Shown here: in pieces, positions 23,401 through 35,092 of the stretch
How positions within the stretch are numbered: position 1 is the stretch's first letter
Layout: every line of letters begins with the position of its first letter
Assembly (NCBI GenBank): GCA_010645155.1
Contig: CM021319.1
Span: forward strand, 1,678,494 to 1,742,493
Origin: Tigriopus japonicus
Taxonomy: Eukaryota > Arthropoda > Copepoda > Harpacticoida > Harpacticidae
Length of the DNA: 64,000 bases
Direction of reading: 5' to 3'
Translations under genes and position numbers: made by a program
The notes under the pieces: model-generated
Told to the model about the DNA's origin: nothing
What the model saw: the letters and a program-made list of their open reading frames with translations, nothing else
The model's database searches: none

Positions 23401-26003
23401 AAATAGACATGGGGAATCTTTCTTTCGCCTTTGGTCCCTTTGGTTCACTCTAACTCCACTTCTACTGTATCTTCTGTCTGTCCAGACAACCACATATTCT
23501 GGCTGAGTTTACGAGGGCAAAAAATCTGCTCCCTCATTGAACTTTACTGGTTGGCGTTGGTTTGTGTATTGACGTCAAAGGGGTGAAACCCTGTGCTAGT
23601 CATGGATTTCCTGGGAGAGCTCCTGAGTCACAGTCGAATGTGGACAAACCTTATGACTCGTTGAATATTGCGTAGCTGGGCTGTGGCACATAATTCTCTC
23701 CTGGGGGGTTGTAAAGGGGTAGGTTTTAAGAGCGAGCAATATATCAGCCTTTTGTTTTGGTATTGCTTGATTTATTATTCCAAGCACCAAATGGTTTGTA
23801 GACATTGAAACCTGGACTTGATCCAAGTTCACGCGAACAATGTTGATCTTACATCATTCCACAATCAAAAGCAGGAAGTAGGTTAACTCAAGTAAACGAA
23901 CGTCTGGCATCATCAATACTGCAAGTTCTTGCAGTTTAAGAGTCGTAAGAGAAAGCCTTCTGAACTTATTAATTACCATATCATTACATATTCTTAAGGG
24001 TGGCTTCCTGCTCCGTGAAGTGAGAGCATAATGGTCCGTTAATGTCATGACGTCGAGAGATGCTATTGGCATTTGCATATGAATAACAATGCAAGCTTCT
24101 TAGGTGTGCCCGAGGAACTTGCATGTCAGCTCTCTATGTATGTAGTACTTAAGGAGGGAACACTCCTTATTGATTTCCAACACGACAGCATTCAAGCTTG
24201 GGGCGCCTAATGTAAAATCCGAAACCTCCTTTCAGACAAGAGGGAAGATGTTGATAACAAACGCAAATTCAGAGTGGGGGGAACATTGATTATTCATTTG
24301 ATGAACCATTGCTAATTTAAGGATTATGGCTCGAAAGCTTCTTCTTTAGACAAATCGGTTGGATATCTGCTAGTGTAGAACTAGTCAAATATATACAATT
24401 ACCGAGTAATAAATGTCTTAACTTATTCAGGCTCATGTATACGCTTCGTTTTAAAAAGTCTAGCTTGTGACCATATTTGTAGGGGAATACGATCAATTTC
24501 TTCATTCCTGAAAAAAATCTCTTACATCAACAACCCACTCGTCGAGATTTCATTTGTTCTTTGGATTAGATGATAGTCAAAAGTGTTTTATGTGTTACAC
24601 ATCATACGTAAGTGGGTATCTAAACATTGAAAGCTTAATTTCTGGCTATTTGTGCGCATGCCCCTCTTGTTACATTAAACATGAACCTATGAAACAAAGT
24701 TACATAGTTGGCTTCATTCCCAGTATCACTTAACATTCATCTTGCAAAAAATTGGTGAATCTCTTGCGCCATTTCGGGCTATGCAAGTTGCCAGCTTTCT
24801 CCTTCAGAGCGCACTGCTGCTCTTCTGTATTGGATGCAGTACTACTGTGGCCCTCCCTAACAACTCGAACTCACTTCGCTTCCAAAGAGGCCTTTCTCTC
24901 GTTTGTTCGCTCTCCTTGCTCCCTTTCCCTCTCTTTTAAGCCTTTTCCCAGCGATAACGTCAGGCTATTCTGAATGTTCAAGGCCACCATGGACGAATCT
25001 TTTCAAGGCCAAAACTGCACATGAACATTTGAACTCCTGAGCTCGATTCATTAAAAGATGTTTCCACTTGATGTGGCTTTATTTGAAAAGTGAAAAATTG
25101 CAGTTATGTATTCATAGAAAGCACTTTTATTTACAAAGCAAAGTTGTAGTTATCCGGCCTCTAAGCCTTTCAATTTTGTCTTCTTGTAGAAAGATCCACA
25201 CATTTGGGAATGACCTTGATGTTCCTTGCAGCGTGATAAGAGTACATGCATTTTCCACTGACGTCAAATCTTGGTATAGATTAGCCCCATACATTAAATG
25301 AATCCATGGTTAACTTAAAACACAAAACGAAGCTCTTGAACTAGCCTAAATCACACGTACACCATTCTCTATTTTTGGTTCTTTTGATATCCTAATACGT
25401 GCAGAGTAGAGATGCTATCTCATTCGTGCAAAAGGAAGATATTGTCATCCCGTGCTTCGCATCCTAAACTTTGTGTAAGAGGTCCTTCTTGGGAAGAAAG
25501 AAAGGCTCTCCATAAAATAGCAAGCAATGGAATGGCTTCTCGAGAAAGTTTGGCCTTCTTTGGCAATAGAGCGGGCAAAATTCCTTCGTGTCTTGCCAAT
25601 GCAGTTGGACTGAACGAGATTTATTATGGTTCTATCAATGGAGTTTCTTTGGTTTTTGGTTTTTCCTTGGGAGGGTTTCCATTCCTTCGGAGGAGTTTGT
25701 TCCAAAACTTGGGCGTGTTTTCTCGAGAGGTTGAGACCAATTCCAGTGGTTTCAACAACGCAACTGCATGAGGAATCATCTTGGTCCCTGAAGTTTAATG
25801 AAATATTAGGCGATCTTGTTGAACGGGAAAACTTCGACTTAATTTTACTTAGCTTGCATAATTATAATCAAATTTGTGTGATAATCGTCTGGAAAAAAGG
25901 TCTTCGTAAGGAACAAAAAAGGCTGTAAAAAGCAAAGCTGCTCAGAAATTGTATCAAATTCTCACAAACAAATAGATATGAAAATTCATACATTATATAT
26001 ACC
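20407..26003. other. Intergenic stretch, weak first-exon and signal-peptide candidates only
   Basis: No gene that I can firmly support. A locally GC-rich, CpG-containing segment at about 22020-22345 ends with an ATG (AAAATGAGTCATGGAC) directly followed by GTAAGTACG, a strong donor, so it could be a promoter and first exon; I found no partner exon. A short frame at 24781-24939 has a signal-peptide-like start and is listed separately. Frames at 25412-25771 and nearby have no domain. Confidence 0.4.
24781..24939 (+). CDS. Weak candidate: 52-residue ORF with signal-peptide-like N-terminus
   Basis: ATG-started frame. Residues 1 to about 24 form a textbook-like signal peptide (polar start, FLLQSALLLFC core, small residues before a predicted cut), followed by a short basic and Ser-rich tail and a second hydrophobic run, then TAA. 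It could be the first exon of a small secreted peptide gene, or chance. No splice donor is convincing inside it. Confidence 0.2.
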   Translation: MQVASFLLQSALLLFCIGCSTTVALPNNSNSLRFQRGLSLVCSLSLLPFPLF

Positions 26004-26281
26004 TGAGTTTATATACCCTGTGACAACTAAGTTGTTACGGAAATTTTACCTAACCACACGCCGTTGGCTTCATTTGCAAACACGAAAGTACGTAAGTTGC
26101 GACAAGAAATCGTTTAAAGAAAGCTCAGCTTATAAACCACGTCACAAAACTTTTTCATAACTTTTGCCACAGGATTTCTTGTCTTAACTAATGCACTTTC
26201 GAGTTTGCAAATGAAGTCCACGGCGAGTGGTAGCGAAAAATTTCTGTAACTACTGAAGTTGTCACAGGGTATATAAACTCA
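26004..26281. mobile_element. 278-bp MITE-like element with long terminal inverted repeats
   Basis: The left end TGAGTTTATATACCCTGTGA is the near-perfect inverse of the right end. Pairing continues inward, with mismatches, for about 75 bp on each side; both arms include GTTTGCAAATGAAG or its inverse and the segment around ACGGCG/CGCCGT. The centre is short and noncoding. No target-site duplication is clear. A fold-back of this size without coding capacity fits a non-autonomous DNA transposon. Confidence 0.8.
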
Positions 26282-28015
26282 TCAACGTGTCAAGTTCGAT
26301 TTCTTGGCCAGGTGAATGGACTGATTTTGCAAGATTGGTAGAAAATAAAAGAAAAAATCCATTTGTTTAAAAAAAAAAAACTCCGTACCAATTTTGATTT
26401 TTATGAAGCAAACAAAATAAGAACCAAAAAAAATTCTTTTCCAATGATTCAAGGGATTCCGAAACTGAGAATTACACTCAATGTTCCGTTTGTCATGTCA
26501 GATTACAAGTTAAATTCCTTTCTTAGTCGATTTAAAGAGGTTGCGTGATGGATTTGATCTTGTACCGACAGCAAAATGAATGTAAAGGTATTTTTTCGTT
26601 CATCCACCAATCTCAATTTTTGTCCTATCTCAAATCCAGCCTCAATCAAATCAATCTTCAAAATAGCAACGGTAAAAAAAATTACTGCAGGTTTCGATGC
26701 TCATATAATTCATTGCATCATAATTATTATATTATCACGATATGAGTCATAAATGATGTTTCGCTTTAATCGTGACGGAAAAAGAGCAGTCTGTCAAAAA
26801 GTCCTGATTCCCGACGATAACCTGAAGTCTCGAAACAACATAATAGAAAGACTTCAAAGGTGACGCACTCATAACCCAAGGGAGACTATAGTTTTATGAA
26901 TGAAGTACTACAACATGTAAGTTTATTGCATTGTTTCGGTAGGACACTTGAATCACAACAACAGGTATTGAAATTGGACCCTAGAAAGCCATTATAAATT
27001 GAAAAAAAAATCCAATTTTAAAAAGATGAAAATACAATTCACTAGTTATTTGAAATGCCGAAGACAAAGCATTCTTCCCAGTAATACAAAAAAGGAGTTT
27101 CTCGTGTGATATTTAGTCTTCTTCTTTCTTACCCGACTTCTTTGACTTCCATCTTTTCCGTTTTTCTCGGTCTTGGAGAAAACAAGGAAAGTGTCCTTTT
27201 GGGAACAGTAACAATGCTCAACAAACTTAGTGTTTTCATTGAAACATCCAGGATTTGATGGCCAGGAAGTTCCTAACAAGCCAAAGAAAGGTGTTTCATT
27301 GATTATTCTTTCTTTTGCTTGTTGTGGTCTTCATGGCCACCAAATCAAGAGGATTTCAATGAATGCAAGAAACTTGATTGACATTCCTGTTTTCATTAAA
27401 GGTACACCTTCCCTCTGTGATCCATGGAGAATAAAAATAAACGTCAAGTTCAGAGAAAATTTACACCAAATGCAAGACCAAAAACTTCAAGGCGAAAACT
27501 GAGAAGATCATCAAAAACTGGACTGGATTGTTGGGTGCTGGGCTCGATTGTAAACTTATGAAGGGTATCCAGACTAGAGGTAGACTGGGCTTGTAACTAG
27601 TTTAAATGCATGATTTTTGACTGTTTGTGAGAAGGTGTTATTTTACATATTTTGTTGCTGAACAAACTTGTTCGAAGCTATGATTTAAGCAGACAAGGGA
27701 GCAGGAGCAGACAACCACCGCTTACTGTACAAAGAAAAAAGCGTCACGAGCGAGCACCATGACAAAAATGATGAACCTTTTAAATTCAAGACTTCTCATA
27801 TCGAAATTTATCATATCTTTTCTATACATATTCACCTAATATTGATATTTGAATTTAAGCAACATCTTCACTGTACAAAATATTGAATTTTGACAAATTT
27901 CTCGCGCTTGACGTCCATTTTTTTTAAAGCTACAAGGGTCACCCAACATACCTTGTCTGATTAAATCGTAAATGTGAAGAAGTTTGTCTAGCAACAAGAT
28001 AACCCACCTCCTTAG
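26282..28015. other. AT-rich intergenic DNA, nothing recognised
   Basis: No gene, RNA or repeat structure recognised. Frames here are short and open at random codons. Confidence 0.5.
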
Positions 28016-28735
28016 AAGAGGTACATATTCATATTACTGTATACCTCCGTCAGGCCATTGATGGAATATTGCACACTGGTGTGGTCCCCGTCCCTGAGGA
28101 AAGATATCGCCATTGTCGAAAGTCCTCAACGGAGGTTCACAAAAATGATTACGGAGTACCGAGATATCCCTTCTAGTGAGAGATTGGTAGAACTCGGGTC
28201 AAACACTGTGGAGACCAGACGAATAAAGTTCGATCTGGTCACTGCCTTCAAAATATGGAAGGGATTATTGAGGATTACTCCGGGAAACAGTAAAGTTCGA
28301 GATTTATTGAGGCATGAGCCAGAACCAAAAGTCAGAAATTTAAGAAGGTCTCCAAGAATACGGAAACCCTTATCCCGGTCTAAGATCAGGGCGTCATGCT
28401 TCGGGATACGTATTCTAGATTCGTGGAACGATCTCACCCCAGAAATACGATCATGTGACAGTTTGAGACAATTCAAGCAACATATTGCCCTACTAGACCT
28501 GAACATTTACACCAAGTACCAACTTTAATTTTCGTTCTTGGCGCAATGGATTCTGAGTTGAAAGAGTGGATCGCTTACATTGTGTTGCTTCGTCTTTTTT
28601 CTGATTTAAATCTTAACCACTATATACAACAATACTCTTAATAACTATGACAAATACTCTTAATGTACCTCAGGGAGTGCTTGAGTTGTCAAAACTTTAT
28701 TTAATGAATAATGAATAATGAATTTAATGAATTAC
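28016..28735 (+). mobile_element. 3' end of a CR1/Jockey-like LINE (RT C-terminal fragment plus 3' tail)
   Basis: An open frame from 28016 to the TAA at 28526-28528 encodes the C-terminal region that follows the reverse-transcriptase domain of non-LTR elements: a RPLMEYCTLVWSP-type motif, then the QRRFTKMI and RRIKFDLVTAFKIWKGL-type segments, and a terminal SWNDL...FK block. The element is 5'-truncated; the catalytic RT motifs are absent. The similarity extends upstream of the first Met, so the frame is an internal fragment. Downstream, 28703-28735 is a short tandem repeat of TGAATAA-like units instead of poly(A), as seen in CR1/L2-type LINEs. The coding part is intact over 170 codons, so the insertion is not very old. 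Family assignment is from motif memory only. Confidence 0.75.
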
Positions 28736-29482
28736 AGGCCCAGTCTACCGATAGTCCGGATATCCCACGTATTTCAACTCGTGTCATGCGAAATGGGAAG
28801 TAAATTAAAGTGTGGGTGCACTACGATATGCTGTTTTCGACAAGCAATACTTGAGGGTGCTTTAAAGGGTGTTTGCAAGCAATTATGTCTTAAAATAGAC
28901 CAAACAATTATCGTCATAAAACTCAAAGGTTGAAAAGCAGTGGAAAGATGCTCACATTTTGGTCCCAAAGGATTCATTGCATTGTTCTTTGCGTTAGAAA
29001 ATAGGCACAGGATAATAATTCTACCTAAATCCGAATTATTATCAACCTATTAGCATGCTATATCTTCTGTTTTTTTTTCTTTAGATTACAGTAATTGCCA
29101 ATCTTTGGGTCATTTCTCTTGGTTTTCAACCTTCCTAGGCTTGCGTCCTCCAATGTGAACAATGATTCCCCATAACTTTTAAGTCCTGAAGAAACAGTAA
29201 TTGATTGTACGAAAGTTGTGTTTCTTGGCAAGCTCACTTCCCCACGTCCACGAAAAAACTTAGCACCTTCACCTTTAGACGCACCCCTAGGTTAAAAACC
29301 CATACATACAATATAATCTACTATCTTAAGAAGTAGTTTCGGATATTTTTACTCACTACATAATATGAGAATGTGTAGCTACGATTTCGCCATTGGAAAA
29401 CATCTCACTTTCACTTCGAGTTGGACAAGCATAAGCTGAAAATAATATAGAATTTCCAACATGACAAATCCACTCGCACGCA
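28736..29482. other. Intergenic, nothing recognised
   Basis: Between the LINE fragment and the C-type-lectin-like gene I see no gene or structured repeat. Confidence 0.5.
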
Positions 29483-30142
29483 CTACTTGGTTTCTTTTTG
29501 TCTCAAATTACTTAAATGAGGTTGATCCGTGCACAAATATCGACAAAGATAATGAGTGAATTGAGTGCAGAGTTGAAACTCCCAATTTGAGCGATCGTTT
29601 GCTGGATCATAAACGATTATAGCACACGTATCTGGATCTTGGAAATTTGGCCGATCAATCCAAAGCTTGGTCACTAAAACAGAACTCAAGTGTTTGTGTC
29701 TGTCACTGTTTTGTCATTTTTTGATATTTTTTCCGACCTGTAAATTCTGCATATACCCATGCCGATAATTTGTCCACTATGTCCACTTGCTCATTGGAAA
29801 ATGCTGGCATCACGGTTGAGTATTTTTCTCTACAGGTTGATTCAGCAACACTGAAATTGGTTCGGGACGATTGGGCTATGTAGTAAAAATTTCCATCAGA
29901 TGCGACTTTGGACGAGACTTGATTGGTCGGACATTGAGAAGCCGTTAAGGCTGCTGCAAAATATTGTACACAATGCTTACGCAATTAAAAGTGTTTAGAG
30001 TCACTCTCAAAAGTTGGCCTCAAGCAAGTTTGTTTATAATAACTATAATGCACCTACCTTCTTTGTCAATACTGAGGAAGATGAAAGTGATCAAAAATGA
30101 CAATCTGACCTTGTTCAAGTTCATCTTGCAAATGACTCTCAT
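29483..30142 (-). CDS. Secreted C-type-lectin-like domain protein, three exons, 163 residues
   Basis: Minus-strand gene. Exon 1 is 30142-30058 with a GTAGGT donor, exon 2 is 29953-29738 (acceptor TTTGCAG), and exon 3 is 29673-29483 (acceptor TTTTAG, ends TAG). The second donor, GTCGGA, is weak. Joined, the exons give 492 nt in one frame. Exon 1 encodes a signal peptide (hydrophobic core SFLITFIFL). The rest is one CTLD-like fold: an early CPT, a YYIA-type strand, an ESTCREKY helix, then a C-terminal half with Cys, Trp and Cys spaced as in the long-form CTLD end (CAII, NWEFQLC, YLCRY). No EPN, QPD or WND calcium/sugar motif is visible, so classical carbohydrate binding is doubtful. An alternative ATG lies 18 nt downstream at 30124. 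Likely extracellular; ligand unknown. Confidence 0.65.
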
Positions 30143-32379
30143 TCCCACAATTCTTTCTTCAAAGACGTAAATAATTTCATGTCGTATCGTACACCATCAT
30201 GCAGTAATACACCCAATTAGAGACATGCATGTATAGAAAAACACTGATAACACCAGCGGTTTATGTCAAAATAATGATAAACTGACGTTCGTCCAGAATT
30301 CTTGTAATGAGGAAATTAATGCATGAAGTGGTTTTGCAAATAACCTAATAGCTGTCAACCGAAAAAATAAAATAACAAAAGAGGCGCTAATATTGTTACA
30401 ATATAAGCTATTATCGGCCTCATTATTATATAAGGCGAAAAGAAAGTAGAAAAAATGTCAAAAAAAAATTTAAAGTCAGAAATTGGGCCAAAAAAGTTTT
30501 TTCTTCTCAATTTGCCACATTTTAGACCAAAATCATTTGGTCTGTTGTTTTCTAGCCAACAAATTTTTTTGTCCTTGATTTATAGATCAAAAACTTTAGG
30601 CACCGCATTTTCATCAAAAAAGAATTGACGACTTATTTTTCATATTGATTTCAACTTCAAAAAATCCTTTTAGCGTCTGAAAACTGAAAAAAAATTTCTG
30701 CTTAAAGTTTTGATAAGTTGTAAAATCTAAAAAGTTTTTCCGGACAAAACGGCCAAAAAACGTTTTTCAAAGTATTAAGTAAAAACTTTTTAATTCTCTC
30801 TCTACTGATAAGGAAGAAAACATTAGTTTTGGAAAAGAAAAGCAACCCGTTTTCATTTGTTCAAAACGCAAATCCAAGATGACTTCTGTAATTACCAAAT
30901 TAGGCTCGATATTTTTACATCTAAACGACAGTCGATAAGTGGTGGCATAGATTTCTCAACTGCTGGATGGCGGACGACGGTTTTGTGGTTCAAGTCCAAC
31001 ATAGTACTGTTTTACAAACCAATCGATCGGTCATGCGACTTCCAGAATTCTAGATATCCATGGGGACAGTCACGTCTGCAAAATTTCCTAAAAAACGCAA
31101 TGCACTCCACTGAGTGAATTAGAGTACATTCTGAAATATCTATTCTAGTAATGTCCATCTAAAACCCTTGGGTTTATTAAAGAGGTGCGTTTGATATTTC
31201 AAAGCCCACTTAAGTTCGGCAATTGGATTATTTTATCAGAAAGTGACAACGTTTCATGCCTGTTTAGCCTGCGATAATCATGAGTTCATAATGTTCCAAA
31301 TTTGTCCACCAAATGATGAATTTTGGAAATCAAACTATATCGAAAGAAATCAAGTGACAGTTGGTTCAAAATTTGGATGAAATATGGTGACTTTTGAAGA
31401 AGCATGCTCACAACAAGAAGTTCAAACTTTAACGCACATATTTTACAACTTAGCCAAAGCATTTTAATACTTTTGTCGTCCTATGTGAATGAGCTTGACA
31501 AGCCATGTGCATTTTTTTATTTTTATCATCTTGTTTTGTTGCTTGCATCTATTTTACTCACTTGAAAATCAGTTATTTTCACTTGAGAAAAACAATAAAC
31601 ATCATGTCCAAGTGAAGAAGATCCAAAATTAATTCATAATGCATCCCCCATATGAAATCCAAATCATCAGTAAACGCATAAAAATCAAGGAAACCTTTAC
31701 ACTAATGATGTGGTTTCCTAAGCTATTAAGCACTTCAATTTTTAAAGCTTGGCTTTTTCCAATTCGAGCTCCCTTAAGCTAAAGGCTTTACCTTAAGCCA
31801 ACCCAAGCACCAATCTGTTCAAAGTCACGAATTTCAGAGGACCTACAATTGGTTCCACTGTTGCCAAGTTTTTTGGTGGTCCTTTTTGAAACATCTAAAG
31901 ACATTATTAGCTGCCAACACTATCATCTTGTTTCAAAATTTCAAAGTTTCAAAGTTTTCGCAAGATTTGTTAAAGTATATACCTTATTAGTGGCCAATAA
32001 ATGGCTTACTGTATATGGACATTTAGGCCGTAAAGTCCTGAAATGTCGGATCAAGTTAAATGTTACATGTTCCTGATCTAATTTTGGAGTTGAACCCTTG
32101 AAGAAAAGATCGGAAAGATCCAAAGGCCTTTGAGACCATTTTTGAATGCAACTTTGGATTGTTTTTCGTCAATTTAATGATAAATTTGCAAAAATAATAA
32201 ATTTACTTTAGTTTCGGGAGGACGAATGCTTGGTTTTGATTGGTTGTGTCATTGTCAAGGTAACAAAGCAACGGCCATTTATTTTAGGTACAATGAAAGC
32301 AAGTAATGTCTAGAAAGCCGGACAAACTTACAAGGAAGCAGGTCATAGAAATTTCGGTCATTAGACAAGGAGAAACAAA
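30143..32379. other. AT-rich intergenic DNA, nothing recognised
   Basis: Several A/T-homopolymer-rich segments (30430-30800) and no supported coding region. A CCAAT-type box in reverse (GATTGGTTG near 32239) may belong to the promoter of the following small gene. Confidence 0.45.
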
Positions 32380-32634
32380 ATGTGTGCAGCTCAATATAAA
32401 CCTATTATCCGAGAGCCCCGGTCTGTGGAGGCAATGGGTGGCTCATTTCCAGAGGGCCTTCTTGATTCGGAAGAAAATCTAGAGTTGAAAGGTATTCATA
32501 AGTTATCTGACGAAGAGCAAAGACGAAGCAATATAATCATCCAACAGATCCGTTGCGGCTTGCTTTGTTTCGTGATGACAGTGATCGGAATAGCACTGTA
32601 TGTTTTAGTGGGCACTGACTGGTTGCTTCCGTGA
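32380..32634 (+). CDS. Small single-pass (tail-anchored) membrane protein, 84 residues, family unknown
   Basis: An ATG in AAAATGT context opens an 84-codon uninterrupted frame ending in TGA. Residues 1-50 are hydrophilic, with acidic and basic clusters (SDEEQRRSN). Residues about 60-77 form a single hydrophobic segment, and only about 7 residues follow it, so the topology would be tail-anchored with the N-terminus in the cytosol. AATAAA lies at 32906-32911. No domain is recognised. The amphipathic-then-hydrophobic layout and the poly(A) signal make it a plausible single-exon gene; additional upstream exons cannot be excluded. Confidence 0.45.
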   Translation: MCAAQYKPIIREPRSVEAMGGSFPEGLLDSEENLELKGIHKLSDEEQRRSNIIIQQIRCGLLCFVMTVIGIALYVLVGTDWLLP

Positions 32635-32905
32635 TTTATAACCTAACGTCAGACGTTCGTGGAGTTGATTGAGCATAATTGGAGTTATTTGAGTTGCTCC
32701 AACTTGTGATCCAAGGACTATCAGTGATTCTGATATTTAACAAAAATAGGATTCCGTGTTCATGACTTTCTCTACAGCGCCGATATTCATTTGTTTATGG
32801 TTTACTACGAGTAATAACATGGGTTTGTTGAAGTCTAATAGCCATGTGAATATAATTTGTGATCTTTGAATTCCTGAAATAATTGACTATGACAGTTAAG
32901 ATGAA

Positions 32906-32911
32906 AATAAA
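32906..32911 (+). terminator. Candidate polyadenylation signal
   Basis: AATAAA about 270 bp after the stop of the small membrane-protein gene. Confidence 0.3.
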
Positions 32912-33455
32912 TTCAATGTCCATACTTTCCTGTTGACAGAAGAGTGGCAAGCTTAAAAGCGGAGAAATGGACAGAAAATGACTTAAAGTTTTGGAAAAAA
33001 ACTTAATCGGGAAGCTTATTTCAATCACATGGTGATTGATTTAAACGCGGGCGATATCACGAGAGTTGTGTGTTTCATCTTAAAACATATTTGTCCGATT
33101 TAGTCATAGGTTGAAATAAAACTGGTCTCAGATAATTAGCATGAAAAGAACTATGGTGAACAAAATAGGTATTGGCGGGAAAACTATCGGGTTATTTCAT
33201 CGGAACAGAGTGATGATAAAAAAACATGGAACACATAGAATCAATCCGTCGGCCTTCCTGAGTTCAAAACCGTACTGCATACAGCTCTCTCATTTTATTT
33301 TAGTAAAACATTTAAATACAACAACGTACTGTTTCAATGACAATTTCAAAAATTTACTTTTTAAATCAACTAACCCGTCAGTTTTGATAGGTTGTGTGAC
33401 TCAAATAAATATAATGCATTTTTCAAAGGGAGAAATGAAGTTGAAGTTAACACTT

Positions 33456-33478
33456 GGTTAGGTTAGGTTAGGTTAGGT
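33456..33478 (+). repeat. Interstitial telomere-type tract (GGTTA)4
   Basis: Four perfect GGTTA units plus GGT, equivalent to the arthropod telomeric repeat TTAGG. Located about 200 bp upstream of the F-box pseudogene. Confidence 0.85.
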
Positions 33479-33675
33479 CAAGTAGTGAAATATTGATTTA
33501 GGATAAATACACTCACGCAACCTTGGAATAAATCGTGGTACGTTTACAAGCAAGAGTCCCAAAGGAGTTATTTTGATCCAAATCCGTTTAGCTAACACAC
33601 TTCCAATCACATTTGGCGTTGCAGACAAATTTCGTTAGTTAGATCCCAAAATTCACCGAACAAAACGGTGCCAAC

Positions 33676-35092
33676 ATGTCACTCCTTGACATTATCAGAA
33701 TCCCTGAAATGGGTTTGGAAGTGTTCAAGTATCTGGACCTAAACGACATCGACGCATGCCGCGTTGTCTGTCGAGACATGCGAACCTTTGTCGACAACGT
33801 GGTCCACACATCATATTGGATTTATTGAACATATTGGAGCTGGAACTTGACTACAAAAGACAACGATGGATGTGGGGTAAGCCACTGACCAAAATTACCA
33901 TCAACTACACTTGCGATTTACAAGCGCCATTCAGTGAACATATCGTCGAACGCACTTTCCTGATCCATTCACGAATCGTCCTTGCCGTATTTACACGTCG
34001 AACAGGACAACGATATCTTCTAACATTCAATGACGAGGGTGAACGGATGGCTACCATAAGATTGCATGCAGATATTTGATGTGTGGCACGAACGAAAACT
34101 TGGTTGTTAGTGGTCGTCAATCACCTTCTTTTTCCAATAATTTTGTGGAACGTGGCAGATTTGAGCGGATTCTATTTCTTTGCTTTCATAGACCTGCTTC
34201 GGCACGTTGGAAGTGTTGGTGACTTGTTTTACATGGTGCATCAATTATCCAGAGACTCGACAGTGAATATAACGGTGCATCATCCTAGCCGTATGTATGA
34301 GCTAAATAGAAAATTAGAAATTAATCCTTTTCACGTACCTGACAAGCCAATCACTATCAAAATGTCTTCGAAAAGTGTCATACTTCATTATATATTAAAC
34401 AGCAAATATGCAGTGGAATGTTTTGATATCGAAACCGGACAACGCAAGTACATGTTACCAAGGCCCAATGGAAAGCACCAAGGAAATAAAAGGGCAAAAT
34501 GAATAAATGAATTGGAGTTTCTTCCAATCTGATTACGCCGTTCTGTGCCGAAAAAAACGGATTCTCATCAGTTTAGACACTTTCCAACCGATAAGAGCAT
34601 TTCAACATGTCCAAATGGACTGGGGTTTGAAGCGTTCAAACCAAGTCGCGTCGAGGGTTTTCCTTGCCATGAGCAACCGATTTGTTATCAAACTCATGGA
34701 GAAACCATCCCAACAAGATTTTCGCTGGGACCTATGGATCGGAGATCTGCTCAACAAAACAAAGCGCGAATTCAGTTGTACCGTTGACAAAGAACACATG
34801 GAAAAAGTGCAAATAATCGACGAAGTCATTTTGATTGTGATGGTGACTTTAAAAAAAAAAGCCCACGGAAGATTGTTTAAAAAGTTTCGCGAATCGATTT
34901 CTTGCCTACGACCTTTGCCAAACGGACGAAGAAAATTTTTGGGCAAGTCGATTCGAATTCGGTGATTGGCAATTTGGGGATACGATGAACCATGAGTCGA
35001 TAGGAAGCTTTGGAATTCTCTCGCTAGTAGGTGAAACGGGAAACAGGAAAACTTTCATGCGTTTACCGTTCAAACGCTCCAACAGAAAGTAG
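33676..35092 (+). pseudogene. F-box protein with WD40/propeller-like C-terminal region, multiply frameshifted
   Basis: From the ATG at 33676 the first 49 codons form a clear F-box (IPEMGLEVFKYLDL, then DACRVVCRDMR), followed by TGA. Conserved-looking coding continues in other frames: 33830-34078, 34083-34502, 34507-about 34850, and, after an A10 homopolymer at 34851-34860, about 34862-35092 ending TAG. The segments carry repeated blade-like patterns (a hydrophobic strand followed by DxETG or DEGE turns), as in F-box/WD proteins, the substrate receptors of SCF ubiquitin ligases. At least four frame changes in 1.4 kb make a functional product unlikely. Short introns or homopolymer assembly errors could explain some but probably not all breaks. 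No GT-AG introns were assigned. Symbol not assignable. Confidence 0.65.

Noticed and set aside
28058..28528. Host gene with a 156-residue product
   Set aside because: The motifs match the C-terminal part of non-LTR retrotransposon polyproteins and similarity extends upstream of the first possible start.
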